From positions 3,410,001 through 3,474,000 of the forward strand of contig OY744464.1 in assembly GCA_963556145.1 (NCBI GenBank): DNA of 64,000 bases. The letters run 5' to 3'. The notes under the pieces were generated by a model. That model saw nothing but the letters and a program-made list of their open reading frames with translations. It made no database searches and was not told the DNA's origin. The translations under genes were made by a program, and so were the position numbers. This DNA comes from Hygrocybe punicea (taxonomy: Eukaryota > Basidiomycota > Agaricomycetes > Agaricales > Hygrophoraceae). Positions 1 to 10,828 of the stretch are shown piece after piece; position 1 is the first letter of the stretch, and each line of letters starts with the position of its first letter.

Positions 1-49
1 TTGACATGAGGGTAGGTATACTATATTTACATCTTTTGAGCATCTGGCT

Positions 50-977
50 TTGGGTATGCATGCATTGTTGTGCATGCCAGAAGATTCAAAAGCTTCAGCC
101 ACACATCCATGTTTGGCAACTCGAACCCGTTTGGGCAATCGGCAACTGCCGGTTGGCTTTCACGCGCGAGTTCAAACATCGACTCGTTTTCAACAAGAAC
201 GCGTCAACGACAGGAGACGGGTGCAGAGACCCGAGGTAATTTCTGATTTTAACTTTTTTGTATTCTTTGCTAATTGTTGACCTTTTGCAGGTACCCCACG
301 CCAAACACAGGCCAGAACACAACGCGCCAGCAAACAAAACGGAAGCCGACGAAAACGGCCTCCGCGAGGATGGCGGAAACGAGGCAGCGAGGCCGCGAGG
401 CCGGGCACGAGGATGTGCCAACGGCCAAGACAGAGTGCCGAGACAACCACATCGGCAACGACGAGGACAGAGAAGACGAGGACACAGACGGCCAGCCAGG
501 GGACGACGACTGGGGGGAAGACGGACAGCGACGGGACAACGGGACGACCGACGCCACGACAACAATCCAGTGGACGACGAGGACGACGACGGGGACGACG
601 ACGGGGACAGGAACGACAGGGACGGGAACGACAGGGATGGGCACGACGGGAACGACGACGACGGGGATGGGAACGACGGGAACGCACATGTATGTACACA
701 CCACTCTTCCTGCCACCCCTCGTCCCTCTGCCTCTCCCACTCCCACTCCCTGCTGCCCCTCCCTCCTCCCTTCCATCCTGCCCTTCTCCCACTCCCACTG
801 CCTTCTCCCACTCCCCCTCCTTCTCCCACTCCCCCTCCTTCTCCCACTCCCCCTCCTTCTCCCACTCCACGCCAACAGCCTTCCCCCACACCCACACCCA
901 CACCCACTTCCAGTCCCAGTCCCGGTCCAGTCCCACTCACACCTACCTTCCATGCCCCCATCCCCTGTATTATTTAA
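50..977 (+). CDS. Spliced low-complexity ORF of X arm A
   Basis: Two exons, 50-235 and 291-977, joined across a 55-bp intron (GTAATT to TTTGCAG, 236-290), give an open frame of about 290 residues. The first 60 residues (start MGMHALLC) are ordinary in composition and conserved in X-I. They include a block translated from CCCGTTTGGGCAATCGGCAA. The second exon is first Arg/Gln rich (about residues 100-150), then acidic Asp/Gly/Asn repeats from GACGACGAGG-like DNA, then Pro/Ser/Thr from a pyrimidine-rich run. No known domain is recognised. The other frames of exon 2 are also open because the DNA is a short-period repeat. The conserved intron suggests transcription. A protein product is an inference. 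Confidence 0.4.
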
Positions 978-1375
978 TTATGTATTTGAATAAAATAATA
1001 ATTAAATTGATATCTCCATTGAGTGTATGTGTACTGATTCCAATTGAGATTTGAGTAATATTAAATAAAAAAGGCACAAAATTCCAAGTGGGGTAATTTC
1101 TGATTGTGGTATAAATTTTGTTTGGGAATAAGTAGCTAATGTGAGAGATAAAGCTAAGAATGAGATATTGTGCATTTTCAAAATGAGAATGTTGTAATTT
1201 TGGTATTACCTGTGCTTTGAATTATTGCATTTCAAATTATATTACATTTGTGTGATGAACATACTGACACAGTTTCTTTACCTGATATTGCAGTTTCTGA
1301 GTAACTGTTGGCTGGAGCTGTTGTGAGCTCTGTCAATGTTGTCAACATTGAGAGTGTTGTGTGGCTCAATCCTGT
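978..1375 (+). other. AT-rich spacer of X arm
   Basis: No gene seen. AT-rich sequence following the pyrimidine tract, with a recurring block (TTATTTAATTATGTATTTG through AAGTGGGGTAATTTC) also found in X-I at about 26390-26530. It ends near TGTTGTCAACATT, which immediately precedes the satellite arrays in all X arms. Confidence 0.6.
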
Positions 1376-2330
1376 GGACCAACATGGACCCACATTACAG
1401 CAAGAGCTGGACCCTGGTTGACCCAAACCTGCAGCTAGAGCTGGGCCTGTGCCAATGGCAGTGCTGCAGCAAGAGCTGGACTGGTGTCAACCTACCCTGC
1501 GGCAAGTGCTGGTCCCAGGTCAACCCAGTGCTACAGCAAGTGCTGGACCCTGGTCGACTGGATCCTGCAGCAAGAGCTGGTCCCAGGTCAACAAAGTGCT
1601 ACAGCAAGTGCTGGACCCCGGTCGACTGGATCCTGCAGCAAGAGCTGGTCCCAGGTCAACAAAGTGCTACAGCAAGTGCTGGACCCCGGTCGACTGGATC
1701 CTGCAGCAAGTGCTGGTCCCCAGTCAACCTACCATGCAGCAAGAGCTGGACCTGGGTCAACCCAGTGCTGCAGCAAGAGCTGGACCCTGGTCAACCCAGT
1801 GGTGCAGCAAGAGCTGGACCCCGGTCAACCGGATCCTGCAGCAAGTGCTGGTCCCCGGTCAACCCAGCGGTGCAGCAAGAGCTGGACCCTGGTCAACCTA
1901 CCCTGTAGCAAATGCTGGTCCCAGGTCAACCCCATGCTACTGCAGGTGCTAGACTCTGGTTGACCGGATCCTGCAGCAAGTGCTGGACCCTGGTCAACCC
2001 AATCCTGCAGGAAGAGCTGGACCGCGGTCAACCCAGCGCTGCAGCAAGAGCTGAACCCGGTTCAACCTACCCTGCAGCAAGTGCTGGTCCCAGGTCAACC
2101 CAGTGCTACAGCAAGTGCTGGACCCCGGTCAACCTGATCCTGCAGCAACAGCTGGACCCTGGTCAACCCAATCCTTCAGGAATTGCTGCCATGGATTCAC
2201 CTGCCCCATGGTATTGCTGACAGCGGGTTGACCCAACCGGCAGCCATTTATCAGCAAGAGCTGACCCTGGGTTAACCTACCCCACAACATTTCCACAGCA
2301 AGAGCTGCCCTTCGGGTTAACCTACCCTCC
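1376..2330 (+). repeat. 34-bp satellite array (X copy A)
   Basis: About 28 degenerate head-to-tail copies of a 34-bp unit built around GGTCAACCC, CTGCAGCAAG and AGCTGGACC. The period is easiest to measure in the sister array at 27421, 27455 and 27489. Because 34 leaves remainder 1 on division by 3, the three forward frames rotate through one another and stay open, giving several overlapping repetitive ORFs. These are reading-frame shadows of one repeat and are not annotated as separate genes. The last units (after about 2200) are more diverged and longer spaced. Confidence 0.9.
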
Positions 2331-2932
2331 AGCAAAGAGCTGGGAGATGTGTACCTACCATTCACAGCTCTTGCTGCAATTGGGTTGACCGAAATGACTG
2401 CGTCTACTGCCATATCCCACCCTCTGACTGATGTCTTCGAGATCTTCTTCGAAGAACACTTCAACAAGAACTTTCTCTAGCCGCCTTCGACCCGATAATC
2501 GACGACAACCTCTTTCAACTGGTACCCGATCACCTCGCTTGACACAACAATCTTCCGCTCGTCTCAGGGTCTAATACACCCTTATATCTCTCATCTGACA
2601 GTTTTGAATCAGTCGATATACCGATCATCACTATAACACCCGACTCATCCGATCTTAGCTCCGCTCCTGCATCGCCTACGTCCCCAACCTCGACCTTGTT
2701 AGAACCTCTGTCTACATCACACTTGCTCTTGACATCGAAAACTCCATCTTCACCTTCGTCTTTGTCCTCGTCCACATCCTCGTCTTTGCCCATGCCTTCA
2801 TCGTCAATGTTACCTGACCCACTCATTGTACACCCAACAACCGCTTTATCGACATCTCAGCTCCTTCCACCCACAATGACTTCGACCGCCGGATCCTTGA
2901 CCGCTACCATTCCCCATGTTACTCCTTGACAG

Positions 2933-3273
2933 ATGCCCACTCGCAGTCACTCCATGGCCCCGACATTTGACGGGAACCCGCTCAATCTAAACTGCTTCTT
3001 CAAAGAAGTCGAGATACTTGCTGCCAATGCCACTCTCGACGACGCAGGATGCATCAAGCATAGTCTGCGCTACATGTCACTTAGCGACTACGAGCTTTGG
3101 GTGAGTTTACCTAGCGCGACTGGCATCAATTATGCTGCATTCAAAAGGAGCGTACTTGTGCTTTACCCAGGCATGGAAGATGATCACTGGTACACTATGG
3201 TGGATCTCGACCGTCTTACGCATACTCAAACCACTTACGGCATCCATACTTGCACCGAACTTGGCAAATATTA
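2933..3273 (+). pseudogene. gag: Gypsy-1 gag, N-terminal part
   Basis: The frame starting MPTRSHSM encodes a retrotransposon capsid-type region. It aligns with gypsy-2 gag residues 20-135 (FDGNPLNLNCFF versus HRYFDELEAQF, LSDYELW, VLYPGMEDDHW versus KLYPGSEDERKW, CTELGKYY versus IIELGAYH). The frame runs into pogo DNA after TAT-TA at 3273, so residues beyond GKYY in the raw ORF are not gag. Upstream sequence 2460-2930 is Ser/Thr/Pro rich and may be gag leader. No zinc knuckle lies in this part. Confidence 0.75.
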
Positions 3274-6200
3274 CCGTGGAGGTTCAGGAAGCCGGCCAGA
3301 CTGGGTAGTCGGTCACCTTGAGATTTCACTCAATTCTGCACCTTTTTTTGCAGAACAAAATACATTTTCCTATGTACCAGTACACTAAGGATATATATAT
3401 ACAATTTGGAGGTGGGGAAACCGGTGGTTCATGAGATATTACGAGCTTAAGGTGGGCGAGCCTAATATTTATACATGTTTGCTTGAGCGCAGCTGACTTC
3501 TCGTCACATCCCTCATCGATAAGGCTGGCTTGTCCTTATCGTTCACTTCCCCCTGGTGGAGAGTGCCCCTCCCCTCCTTCTCAGGCCAGAGGGAGCTTTG
3601 TAAGTCCACTTCCCGCTGTGAATTCACAGTTTTCGTTTTGACGATACTTAGTTTTGATCTGCAGATCAGACATGCTTTATCTCAACGACAGCTTATATTT
3701 CCGGGCAGCGCCCTTGGTGGGTTGTTATACATAGTGGATATATGTGTAATCTGATACTCTCACATTTTTAGCGATTTTTTTAGCATCACAACAATGTTCA
3801 TTACTCAAGCCCTCTGCCCTGGTTCCACCACCATCGATGGCGTTCATATCATATCAGATGCAATCTGATATACTTCGTATGGCACTTGTATTACTCTACG
3901 AGTCACTAGATGACTAAATTATCACAAAATCAGTGCCCGATCATCACCATCATCACCAAATTTGGTTGCGGCACAGGCACTCGATAACTCAGCACGCTAC
4001 GTTGCAGGTCATGTTTAGGTATGCAATTTCACAGTAAGGAACGATATATCCATGCAATGTTATGTGCAACTCATTGTATTTAACCTGCAGTGGTCTGGCA
4101 TGCCGTCTTCACCTCCCGCCATGGAATGCCCACTGGATATCGAGTCTCTCCCTCAAGAGCGGCGTATGGAACTCGCTCTAGAAGCAATCAAGGCCTCAGG
4201 ACTAAAACCAGACGGCCAACCAGTCCTTGCCTTATGGCAGGCCACCAAAAACTTCCATGTCCCCCAATCCACGCTTACAGGCCGCTTTCATGGCATTCCC
4301 ACACGCAAAGCTGCACACGGACACCAACAAAATCTTGCACCAGCGCAAGAGACTGTTCTCGTGGAGTTTATCAAGGTCATGGGATGACGAGGTGTCCCTT
4401 TCACGCAACAGTCACTGCAGGACTTTGCATCCGACATCTGTGGAATGCAAGTGGGCAGCTCCTGGCCCAAGCGCTTCCTTGCTCGACATCCCAATCTAAA
4501 AGTGAAGTGGACGACGCCTCTCGAACGCTGTCGGGCACAAGCCCTCAATCCCACAGTCGTTGGCGAGTTTTTCGACCTTATCTGAGAGCTCATTGATGAG
4601 TATAAAATATGACCAGAAACATCTATAACATGGACGAAAAAGGCGTGCAACTCGGCATTGGATCGCATGTGGCGGCGCTGATTGACCGGGATCAGAAATC
4701 TGTCTACCAGGTGGAGGATGGAAATTGTGAGCTGATCACGGTTATTGAAGCTGTATGTGCGGATGGAATGGCTTTACGGCCATGTGTCATCTTCCAGGGA
4801 ATACAGAGGAACCTGGAATGGGGCTGTGATAACTCATGTGACGCAAGGTATGGTCCCTTTTTTATGTCATACATCTGCTGACACTATTTTGTTCATTATA
4901 GTATCTCGCATTCACCCAAAGGATGGACGGATCAAGAACTGGGTAGCGCATGGCTTGAGAGGGACTTTGACCCAATGATGGCTGCCCGCAACCCTGACAA
5001 CGGCTACCGACTCCTCATTCTCGACGGACATAACTCACACTGCACATACCACTTCTGCAAGTATGCGGCTGATCATCGGATCATCGTCGTCTGTTTACCA
5101 TCACACACGACTCACGCCCTTCAACCCTGTGATGTTGGCGTCTTCGGACCCTTGTCCAAATGTTGGAAATCTCTCGTCAATAAGCTGACTCGTTCATACG
5201 TTTCCATCAGCAAAACAAAATTTATCAAATATTATGGTCAAGCCCGCAGCGAAAGCCTCAAAGAATCTACAATCAAATCAGCCTTTGCCAAGACCGGGAT
5301 CTGTCCACTAAACCCTGATGCGATTGACACGACTCTTTTTGAACCATCAAAGAACACGACAACTGAGGCAGCACAGCCTCTTCCGGCACGACTCCCGAAT
5401 TTCCTGCTCCCACTCTTAACCGAGGATACCGAGGCCCAAACGGGACATGACAGGGTCAAGTACGTAACATCACCGTCTAAACGATCAACCGACAACTCCA
5501 ACCACCACCATCAAATGTCCCAAGATCAAGTCCGCTGCCTCCTCATCAGTCTCCCCCCCCTCTCCCCCAAACTGCTTCATGTCAGGCCCTCCAACACCAA
5601 CTCACCGAACTCCGTGCAATCGCTACTGCCGCCATTGAACAAATCCAAAAGGACTACACCCAAATGGTACTTATGGACACCGAAAACGAACGGCTTCGGC
5701 AGCGTGCGTTCAGCAAGCAGAAAAAGCAGCGCAAAAAGGAGACGACAGGCCATCCTCGACACATGACTGGCTCAGAAGCCCTGGAAGCCCTCGCATGAGC
5801 TGACTTTGAGCAGCAGATGAAGGCCCTTTTCAAGGAAGCTGCCAGAATCTTTTGTGAACATCGCAAGAAAATCGACACCCACGCAAAGGAGCTCGCTTCA
5901 CAGGCAAAAGACCAACTGCGCGCAGAGAAGGCCCAGGAGCGTGCAGAGGAGGCTGCACAACGAGCTGCACAACAGGCACAGAAACGTGCAGAAACTGCAG
6001 CCTGCAAGCAGGTATGGAAGCCTGGGCGGGGACGAGCCCGGTGCCCCCCTAGTTCACCTGAAGCATTCTCCCTGGCATGCTCAACACAGACTCGCCCCTG
6101 CCCCTGCCCACGGCGCATTACATGAGCTGAGCCACCCTCCAGTCCTGTCACCCCACCTACAGCACACTTCCCAGCACACTCCCCAGCACACACTCCCCAT

Positions 6201-6899
6201 CCCTGTCCCCATCCCCGTCCCTGTCCCCGTCCTCGCCCTGTCCAGCGAGTTCCCCCCAGTCCTGTCAATTCCCCCACTGCAGGCTCCCCTGCACACTCAC
6301 TCACACACTCCCCTGCACACCCAGCACGCTCACCTCCGCACTCCCCCACTCACCCAGCACGCTCACCCCCACACTCCCCCACCCCCTTGCCCCGGCCCCG
6401 TCCTTGCCCCATCCCTTGCCCCATCCCTCAGCCTCCTCCCAGCGATCCTCAACAGGATCCAACATTGCCAACTGGCACAATTCAAACATCCCTCGTGCCA
6501 AATGAAGTTCCTCTGGCAGCTGGTGGGTTGTGACGGAGTTCTCGCCTGAGGTGTGGTGTTTGAAAGTTCATTATTATTATTATTATTATTATCATGTACC
6601 ATGTAAACAATGCCCCCCCAATGCTCATTGATGCTTTCCGAGCATAAAAATTGAATTTTTTTGTAGCTATAAGGTTTTTCCCATGGGTGGCCAAGTAACC
6701 CATACTAGGCAGTCCTGGCATGTGGCTGCGAAAAAAATTCACCACGCATGCAATTCAACTCGTAAAAATCTCAAATTACAGGGATAGAGTCTTCAGACAT
6801 ATCCTCATAATATAAGACTCCAATTATAGGTTCAATGTTACTGGATGTGCTATAATACAGTAAAACATCTTAGGTGGCCAGGTACCTGACCTGCCACAG
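3274..6899 (+). mobile_element. pogo-type DNA transposon inserted in gypsy-1 gag
   Basis: A 3,626-bp element flanked by TA (3272-3273 and 6900-6901). The ends form imperfect 25-bp inverted repeats: CCGTGGAGGTTCAGG at the left and, read inward from the right, CTGTGGCAGGTCAGG, both running to GGCCA, with 17 of 25 positions equal. Removing the element and one TA rejoins gag in frame. A TA target and the CENP-B/DDE transposase inside are the hallmarks of the pogo branch of Tc1/mariner. 3380-4050 has no gene. 6126-6560 is pyrimidine-rich low complexity with a (TTA)n run at about 6569, and the 3' 300 bp is non-coding. Confidence 0.88.
4100..6125 (+). pseudogene. pogo-like transposase, CENP-B HTH plus DDE, broken
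   Basis: Reading in order: an N-terminal psq-like helix-turn-helix (MECPLDIESL onward, 4121-4387), a CENP-B-type HTH (FTQQSLQDFASDICG, PKRFLARHPN), the DDE_1 catalytic core with NMDEKG (about 4630), LILDGHNSH (about 5015) and QPCDVGVFGPL (about 5127), and a long charged coiled-coil tail to about 6010. A 54-bp intron at 4848-4901 (GTATGG to TATAG) restores the frame between GCAAG and TATCTC. In-frame TGA stops replace expected Trp or Arg codons near 4386, 4583 and 5797, so the gene is dead. The sense of the frame is clear from family spacing. The start ATG is not certain. Confidence 0.85.
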
Positions 6900-6901
6900 T
6901 A

Positions 6902-8012
6902 CCATGAGTTCATCCAGATTTCTGGGTTTCTCTTAGACAAAGGTCGGATCTCTCCCCCAGAATGAAATATCGCGTACGAAAACAGCTTCCATGCTGAACT
7001 CAAAAAAGATATCAAAACCCGCCTACAATACCAGAAACCGAATCACTTCCATAGCGACCCGTACGATTTCCAGGACTTTCACAACTGTGCCCACTTCCTG
7101 CTGGCTGGAACTGTGGCCGAACCATCCACCGTCTCTCATCTTTCGTCTACTTCACCTGCCGCCATCTGGTATTCAACCCCCATAGAACCCGCTACCCATT
7201 ACCTGCCACCTGTTCGCTACAACCCGGTCGTTCCTAAAGTGGAACCAGTTGAACCCAGCGTGTCTGACCTCATTTGCCTCGTTTCACAACAAATCACCAT
7301 TCTCACACAAGCCCTTACTGAGCGTAATGGTCATTCGAAGCCTTGTGCAGACAGGACCAAGCCAACCACGTTGGGACAAGGGGTCACCAATTTCAACTGT
7401 CTCTTTTGCGATGATCCGTTCCACCACATTCGTGATTGTCCTATTTGCGAGCAGTACACTCGAGACGGGATATGCCGCAAGAACGAGCATGGCCACATCA
7501 TATTGCCCAACGGGATGTACCTCCCTAAGGCTATCGTCGGCAAAAACATGAAGGATCGCTTCAACGCGTGGCATGCTCAGAATCCCGGCAACTGTGCTCC
7601 CCCTGCCCGTAACCCCACGGAACCCTTCCAACGCGACCCCCCGCCTCATGTCAAAACCAACTTCATCTCCGTCGTCGAAGTACCGACCTACAAACCTGAA
7701 GTCACACCTGAGTACACAGACATCTTTCAGTCTATGACCTCCAACATCGACAACGACAACGAGCAGATCAAGGTGTTGGAAGCCGAAGTGCAATGGCTTC
7801 GCAAACGGGTTAGATTCGACGGCATAGAGATCCCATCGAAAGCAAAAGGAAAGTCCAGAGAGTCGTACCCTAACCCACCCACTGCCTCTACGTCCGTACC
7901 GGTCATGAAACTGGCTGAGAAAACGTCTACCAGACCTGTCAACGAGCACCCGATCACCATCGTTCCACCTTTGAATATGCGGCTGACCGAGCTGACTGCC
8001 TTCATGCCGCGC
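6902..8012 (+). pseudogene. gag: Gypsy-1 gag, C-terminal part with zinc knuckle
   Basis: The frame resumes with HEFIQISGFLLDKGRIS, which matches gypsy-2 TFLTITKFLCKKNRIS. It has one TGA stop near 6964 and then continues. It carries a CCHC knuckle (CLFCDDPFHHIRDC, about 7399-7440) followed by the conserved tail NGMYLPKAIVGKNMKDR and a heptad-like segment near VLEAEVQWLRKRVRFDG, shared with gypsy-2. Nucleic-acid binding by the knuckle is family knowledge. The frame is cut at 8012 by a solo LTR, and the residues after CRG in the raw ORF belong to that LTR. Confidence 0.85.
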
Positions 8013-8597
8013 TGTAGAGGCTCTGGGCTGTCTGGACCCGAATCCTCTTCATATCCCACATCGTCCCCGTCCATTCCCATTCATGTATCGTCGATTCCGC
8101 CTGATTCCGGTCATTTCCATCGATTCCGCTCTGGATTCCGCCTCCGGATTCATTCCTACATGCACTGCAATGTCTCTAACGACCCGGAATCAGTACGTTT
8201 ATAGTCATATATCATGTATCTACGTTTCCCGTCTCCTAGTACATAGCATTCCTCCACTCCACTCCTCTCCTATCAGTTACAGCCTTCGGTTGTAGTACAT
8301 AGTTACTACAGCACAGGATCTCTCCCAGTAGTATAAAAGATGTACTCTTATACTACAACCATATAGAAAATACAGGTTATCACTCCCCTTCAGTTCTACA
8401 CTTTTAGTCCTCGCTTCGTATCATCTCCATATTAGTATTCGTACTCCACTCCCTTCACTTCCCCTCTGATCCGGAACCCTGGATTCGGGTTGGATTGACT
8501 AGACACTACAAAGACACTAAACTCCTCTGATCACTTCTTAGCTGATCACCACTTTCGTAGATTCCCATTCGGGTCTACAACAGAACTCGCCGTCACA
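8013..8597 (+). mobile_element. Solo LTR (type W) in gypsy-1 gag
   Basis: 585 bp, begins TGTAGAGGCTCT, ends GAACTCGCCGTCACA, and is flanked by GCGC on both sides (8009-8012 and 8598-8601). A related copy covers about 20918-21318 with the same 3' end. TATAAAAG at about 8332 fits an LTR promoter in plus orientation. Removing the LTR and one GCGC restores the gag frame (ATG CCG CGC ACT CCC). No internal retrotransposon sequence accompanies it, so it is a recombined solo LTR. Confidence 0.88.
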
Positions 8598-9390
8598 GCG
8601 CACTCCCCAGAACCTTCCTGCGTCACACCCCCAATACCGCTACCAGGCTCCTATCGAAGATCCCGGTATCGCTAAATCCGTCATCGACCGCGCTCTCGAT
8701 TCTCAAGTTTGCATTTCGCAATGAGAACTCCTGGCCATGTTGTCCGATGCTCGCCGTCACATGAAAGATCTCACCACCTTGAAAAAGGTCACCACTGAGA
8801 CCAACAACATGGAAGTCTTTCACTTCCACGCACCCGAAATCCCCACTCGTGCCTGCCAGCATTGTCAGGAAAACGTCCCACTCGTCGTTGGCCGCGACTC
8901 AGTCCCTCTCTGTGCGGTCTACCCGCTCATCAACGGCAAATTTGTATTCAAGTGCGTCCTTGACAACAGCTCCATGATCATCAGTATGCAACGCGACATT
9001 TGGGAAAAACTTGGTTATGGCCTCCAGAACATCAAGATGTGGATGCAGTCGGCAAACAAGAGCGACAACGATACCCTCGGCTGGATCGCCAATCTCAAAT
9101 TTACCTTCGGCGACATCGGTCTTTTCCTCCAAGTCCAAGTTGTCGATGACGCCCCCTACGAGATCCTCATTGGCCGCCCCTTCTTCACGCTTTCTGAGGC
9201 CCTCATGAAGGATTACAAAAACGGGATCAACAAGTCACGATCACAGATCCAAACACCGGCGCCATCATCACCTTACCCACCATCGAGCACAACCAGAAGA
9301 ACCAACAAGAACGGTCCGACACCAGGAAACCGGATTTTTAGAAGTCGAGGACCTGGAGATACCTCTCAGGAAGGAGGCACCGGGAGATGA
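8598..9390 (+). pseudogene. Gypsy-1 retropepsin region
   Basis: The frame resumes YQAPIEDPGIAKSVI, matching gypsy-2 TQAPIQDSKIISEVY, passes one TGA stop near 8722, and encodes an aspartic protease fold. The catalytic loop is FKCVLDNSSMIIS (gypsy-2 has SIIDPGSQIVAM), followed by MQSAN, GDIGLFLQVQVVDDAPYEILIGRPFF. The second position of the catalytic triplet differs between copies and here a Ser replaces the usual Gly, so activity is doubtful. In this family it would cleave the Gag-Pol precursor in the particle. The end is a Lys/Arg/Thr-rich tail. Confidence 0.78.
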
Positions 9391-9424
9391 GAAGCTGCCA
9401 CTCGAAAGCGACCACACATATACC

Positions 9425-9900
9425 ATGAACTATTCTTCCCTTTTGCTGTTTCCCTTAGAAGAGGACTTATGTTTTTCCATCGATCTAGATTTCTCCTCAT
9501 CTCAGCCTCAGACTGCCGCGCAGTATATCTCTTTGTTGACCGATGTACAAAATCAGATACGTACTACCGATACCCTTCCTTCCTCTTGTTCCATTTCTGC
9601 CTCTGCTTCATCTATTTCCCCTTTGAATGTTTGTAACAGCGCCTCCACTAAACAAGCTGTTTATATCTTGTATACAACCCCCTACCAGGGACCTAAAAGG
9701 TGTCATCACCAAAAAGAAGTACAAAAAGGTAGCTGATTGCATCTGCCCAATTTCTACTACTCTACCCGACCAATACTGGATCGTACATGAGATCACCAGT
9801 GACCTGCTAGCCGACTTACCCATGCTCCCGACACACCCACCCGACTTTACACCCGGCACCCGCTACACCCAGGAATGACATGATGCGATGCCAATGAACC
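9425..9900 (+). pseudogene. Gypsy-1 protease-RT linker
   Basis: Ser/Thr-rich stretch starting MNYSSLLLF, then in another frame KKYKKVADCICPIS and TPGTRYTQE. It corresponds to the 166-aa linker ORF of gypsy-2 (42229-42729), where KKVYKPIAHKV and IPTDHYTQE occupy the same places. A frame change lies around 9700. No enzymatic motif is seen, and the role is unknown. Confidence 0.6.
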
Positions 9901-10828
9901 CGGATGGATTCCTTTGGCCCGAGGAAGAGAAACTCGGCCATCATATCATAAAGACTCAAGAAACCGCTTTTGCTTGGAACGAATCTGAGAAAGGCCAGTT
10001 CAACATGGAGTACTTCCTGCTGATCCACATTCCCACCGTTCCCCACGACCCGTGGGTCCATTGAAATATCCCGATCCCTCCTGGTATACTTAACAAAGTC
10101 ATCAAAGACAAAATCAATGCCGGCACCTATGAACCCTCGAATTTGTCATACCACTCCTGCTGGTTCTGCGTTTTGAAAAAGGATGGGAAGTCCCTTCGTA
10201 TCGTCCATGATCTACAGCCGCTTAATGCCATCACAATCCGCGATCCCGCCGTACCGCCCATGACCAAGCACTTGGCCGAGGCCTTTGGCGGCCACTCTTG
10301 CTATGCTTCCTTCGACCTCTTCGTCTCCTTCGACCAACACCTCGTCCACCCCTCGTCTCGGGACTATATGACATTTCAGTCTCCACTCGGAACACTTCGA
10401 CTTACGCGGATCGCTATGGGATACACAAATTCCCCGCAGATCTTACACGGTGACTCCACGTACATCCTCCGTGATGAAATCCCTCACCTTGCCGTTCTGT
10501 ATATGGACGATATTCCTGTCAAAGGGCCTCCAACCTGCTACGAGCAACCCGACGGTACCTACGAGACCATACCCGAGAACCTGGCAATCCGACGTTTCGT
10601 TTGGGAACACTTCCAAGGTGTCAACCACGTTATTCAGTGTTTCTGCTATGTGGGCGGTACCTTCAACGGCAAGAAACTCGACCTCTGCCGACCCTCGGTC
10701 ATCGTTGTCAGCCACCGATGCACATACAAAGGAAGAGTAGCTGACAACTCCAAAGTACAGAAGATTCGCGATTGGCCACTGCCGACCAACCTCACCGAAG
10801 TTCGCACCTTTCTCGGTATCTGCGGTGT
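9901..10828 (+). pseudogene. pol: Gypsy-1 reverse transcriptase (5' part)
   Basis: Begins with NPDGFLWPEEEKL, passes TGA at about 10062 (VH*NIPIP; gypsy-2 has VQRNIPIP, a CGA-to-TGA change), then encodes RT motifs: EPSNLSYHSCWFCVLKKDGKSLRIVHDLQPLN, CYASFDLFVSFDQ, QSPLGTLRL, and the catalytic LYMDDIPVKG (about 10497-10525). It ends in FLGICGV at 10828, where the 890-bp LTR of another element begins. RT copies element RNA into DNA. This copy cannot be functional because it is split and has a stop. Confidence 0.85.

Larger units (their letters stand above)
1..2409 (+). mobile_element. X-family arm, copy A (partial)
   Basis: One arm of the repeat family that forms the giant palindromes X-I and X-II. 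It begins at the window edge with the leader TTGACATGAGGGTAGGTATA, which also starts the left arm of X-I (minus strand, 24982 downward). It then holds a spliced low-complexity ORF, an AT-rich stretch, and an array of 34-bp repeats. Similarity to X-I ends after CTACTG at 2409, inside the terminal part of X-I, so the TAGTG/CACTA end seen in X-I is missing here. Whether a mirror arm lies to the left of the window cannot be seen. The next bases belong to gypsy-1, so this copy probably truncated or inserted into the 5' part of that retrotransposon. Confidence 0.75.

Noticed and set aside
95..961. Minus-strand ORFs of up to 288 residues opposite the copy A exon
   Set aside because: Shadow frames of a GACGAC and CTCCCC repeat tract. 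The plus strand has the conserved intron.
1376..2330. Possible CRISPR-like array (regular direct repeats near 34 bp)
   Set aside because: Units abut without spacers, are degenerate, and lie in a eukaryotic transposon.
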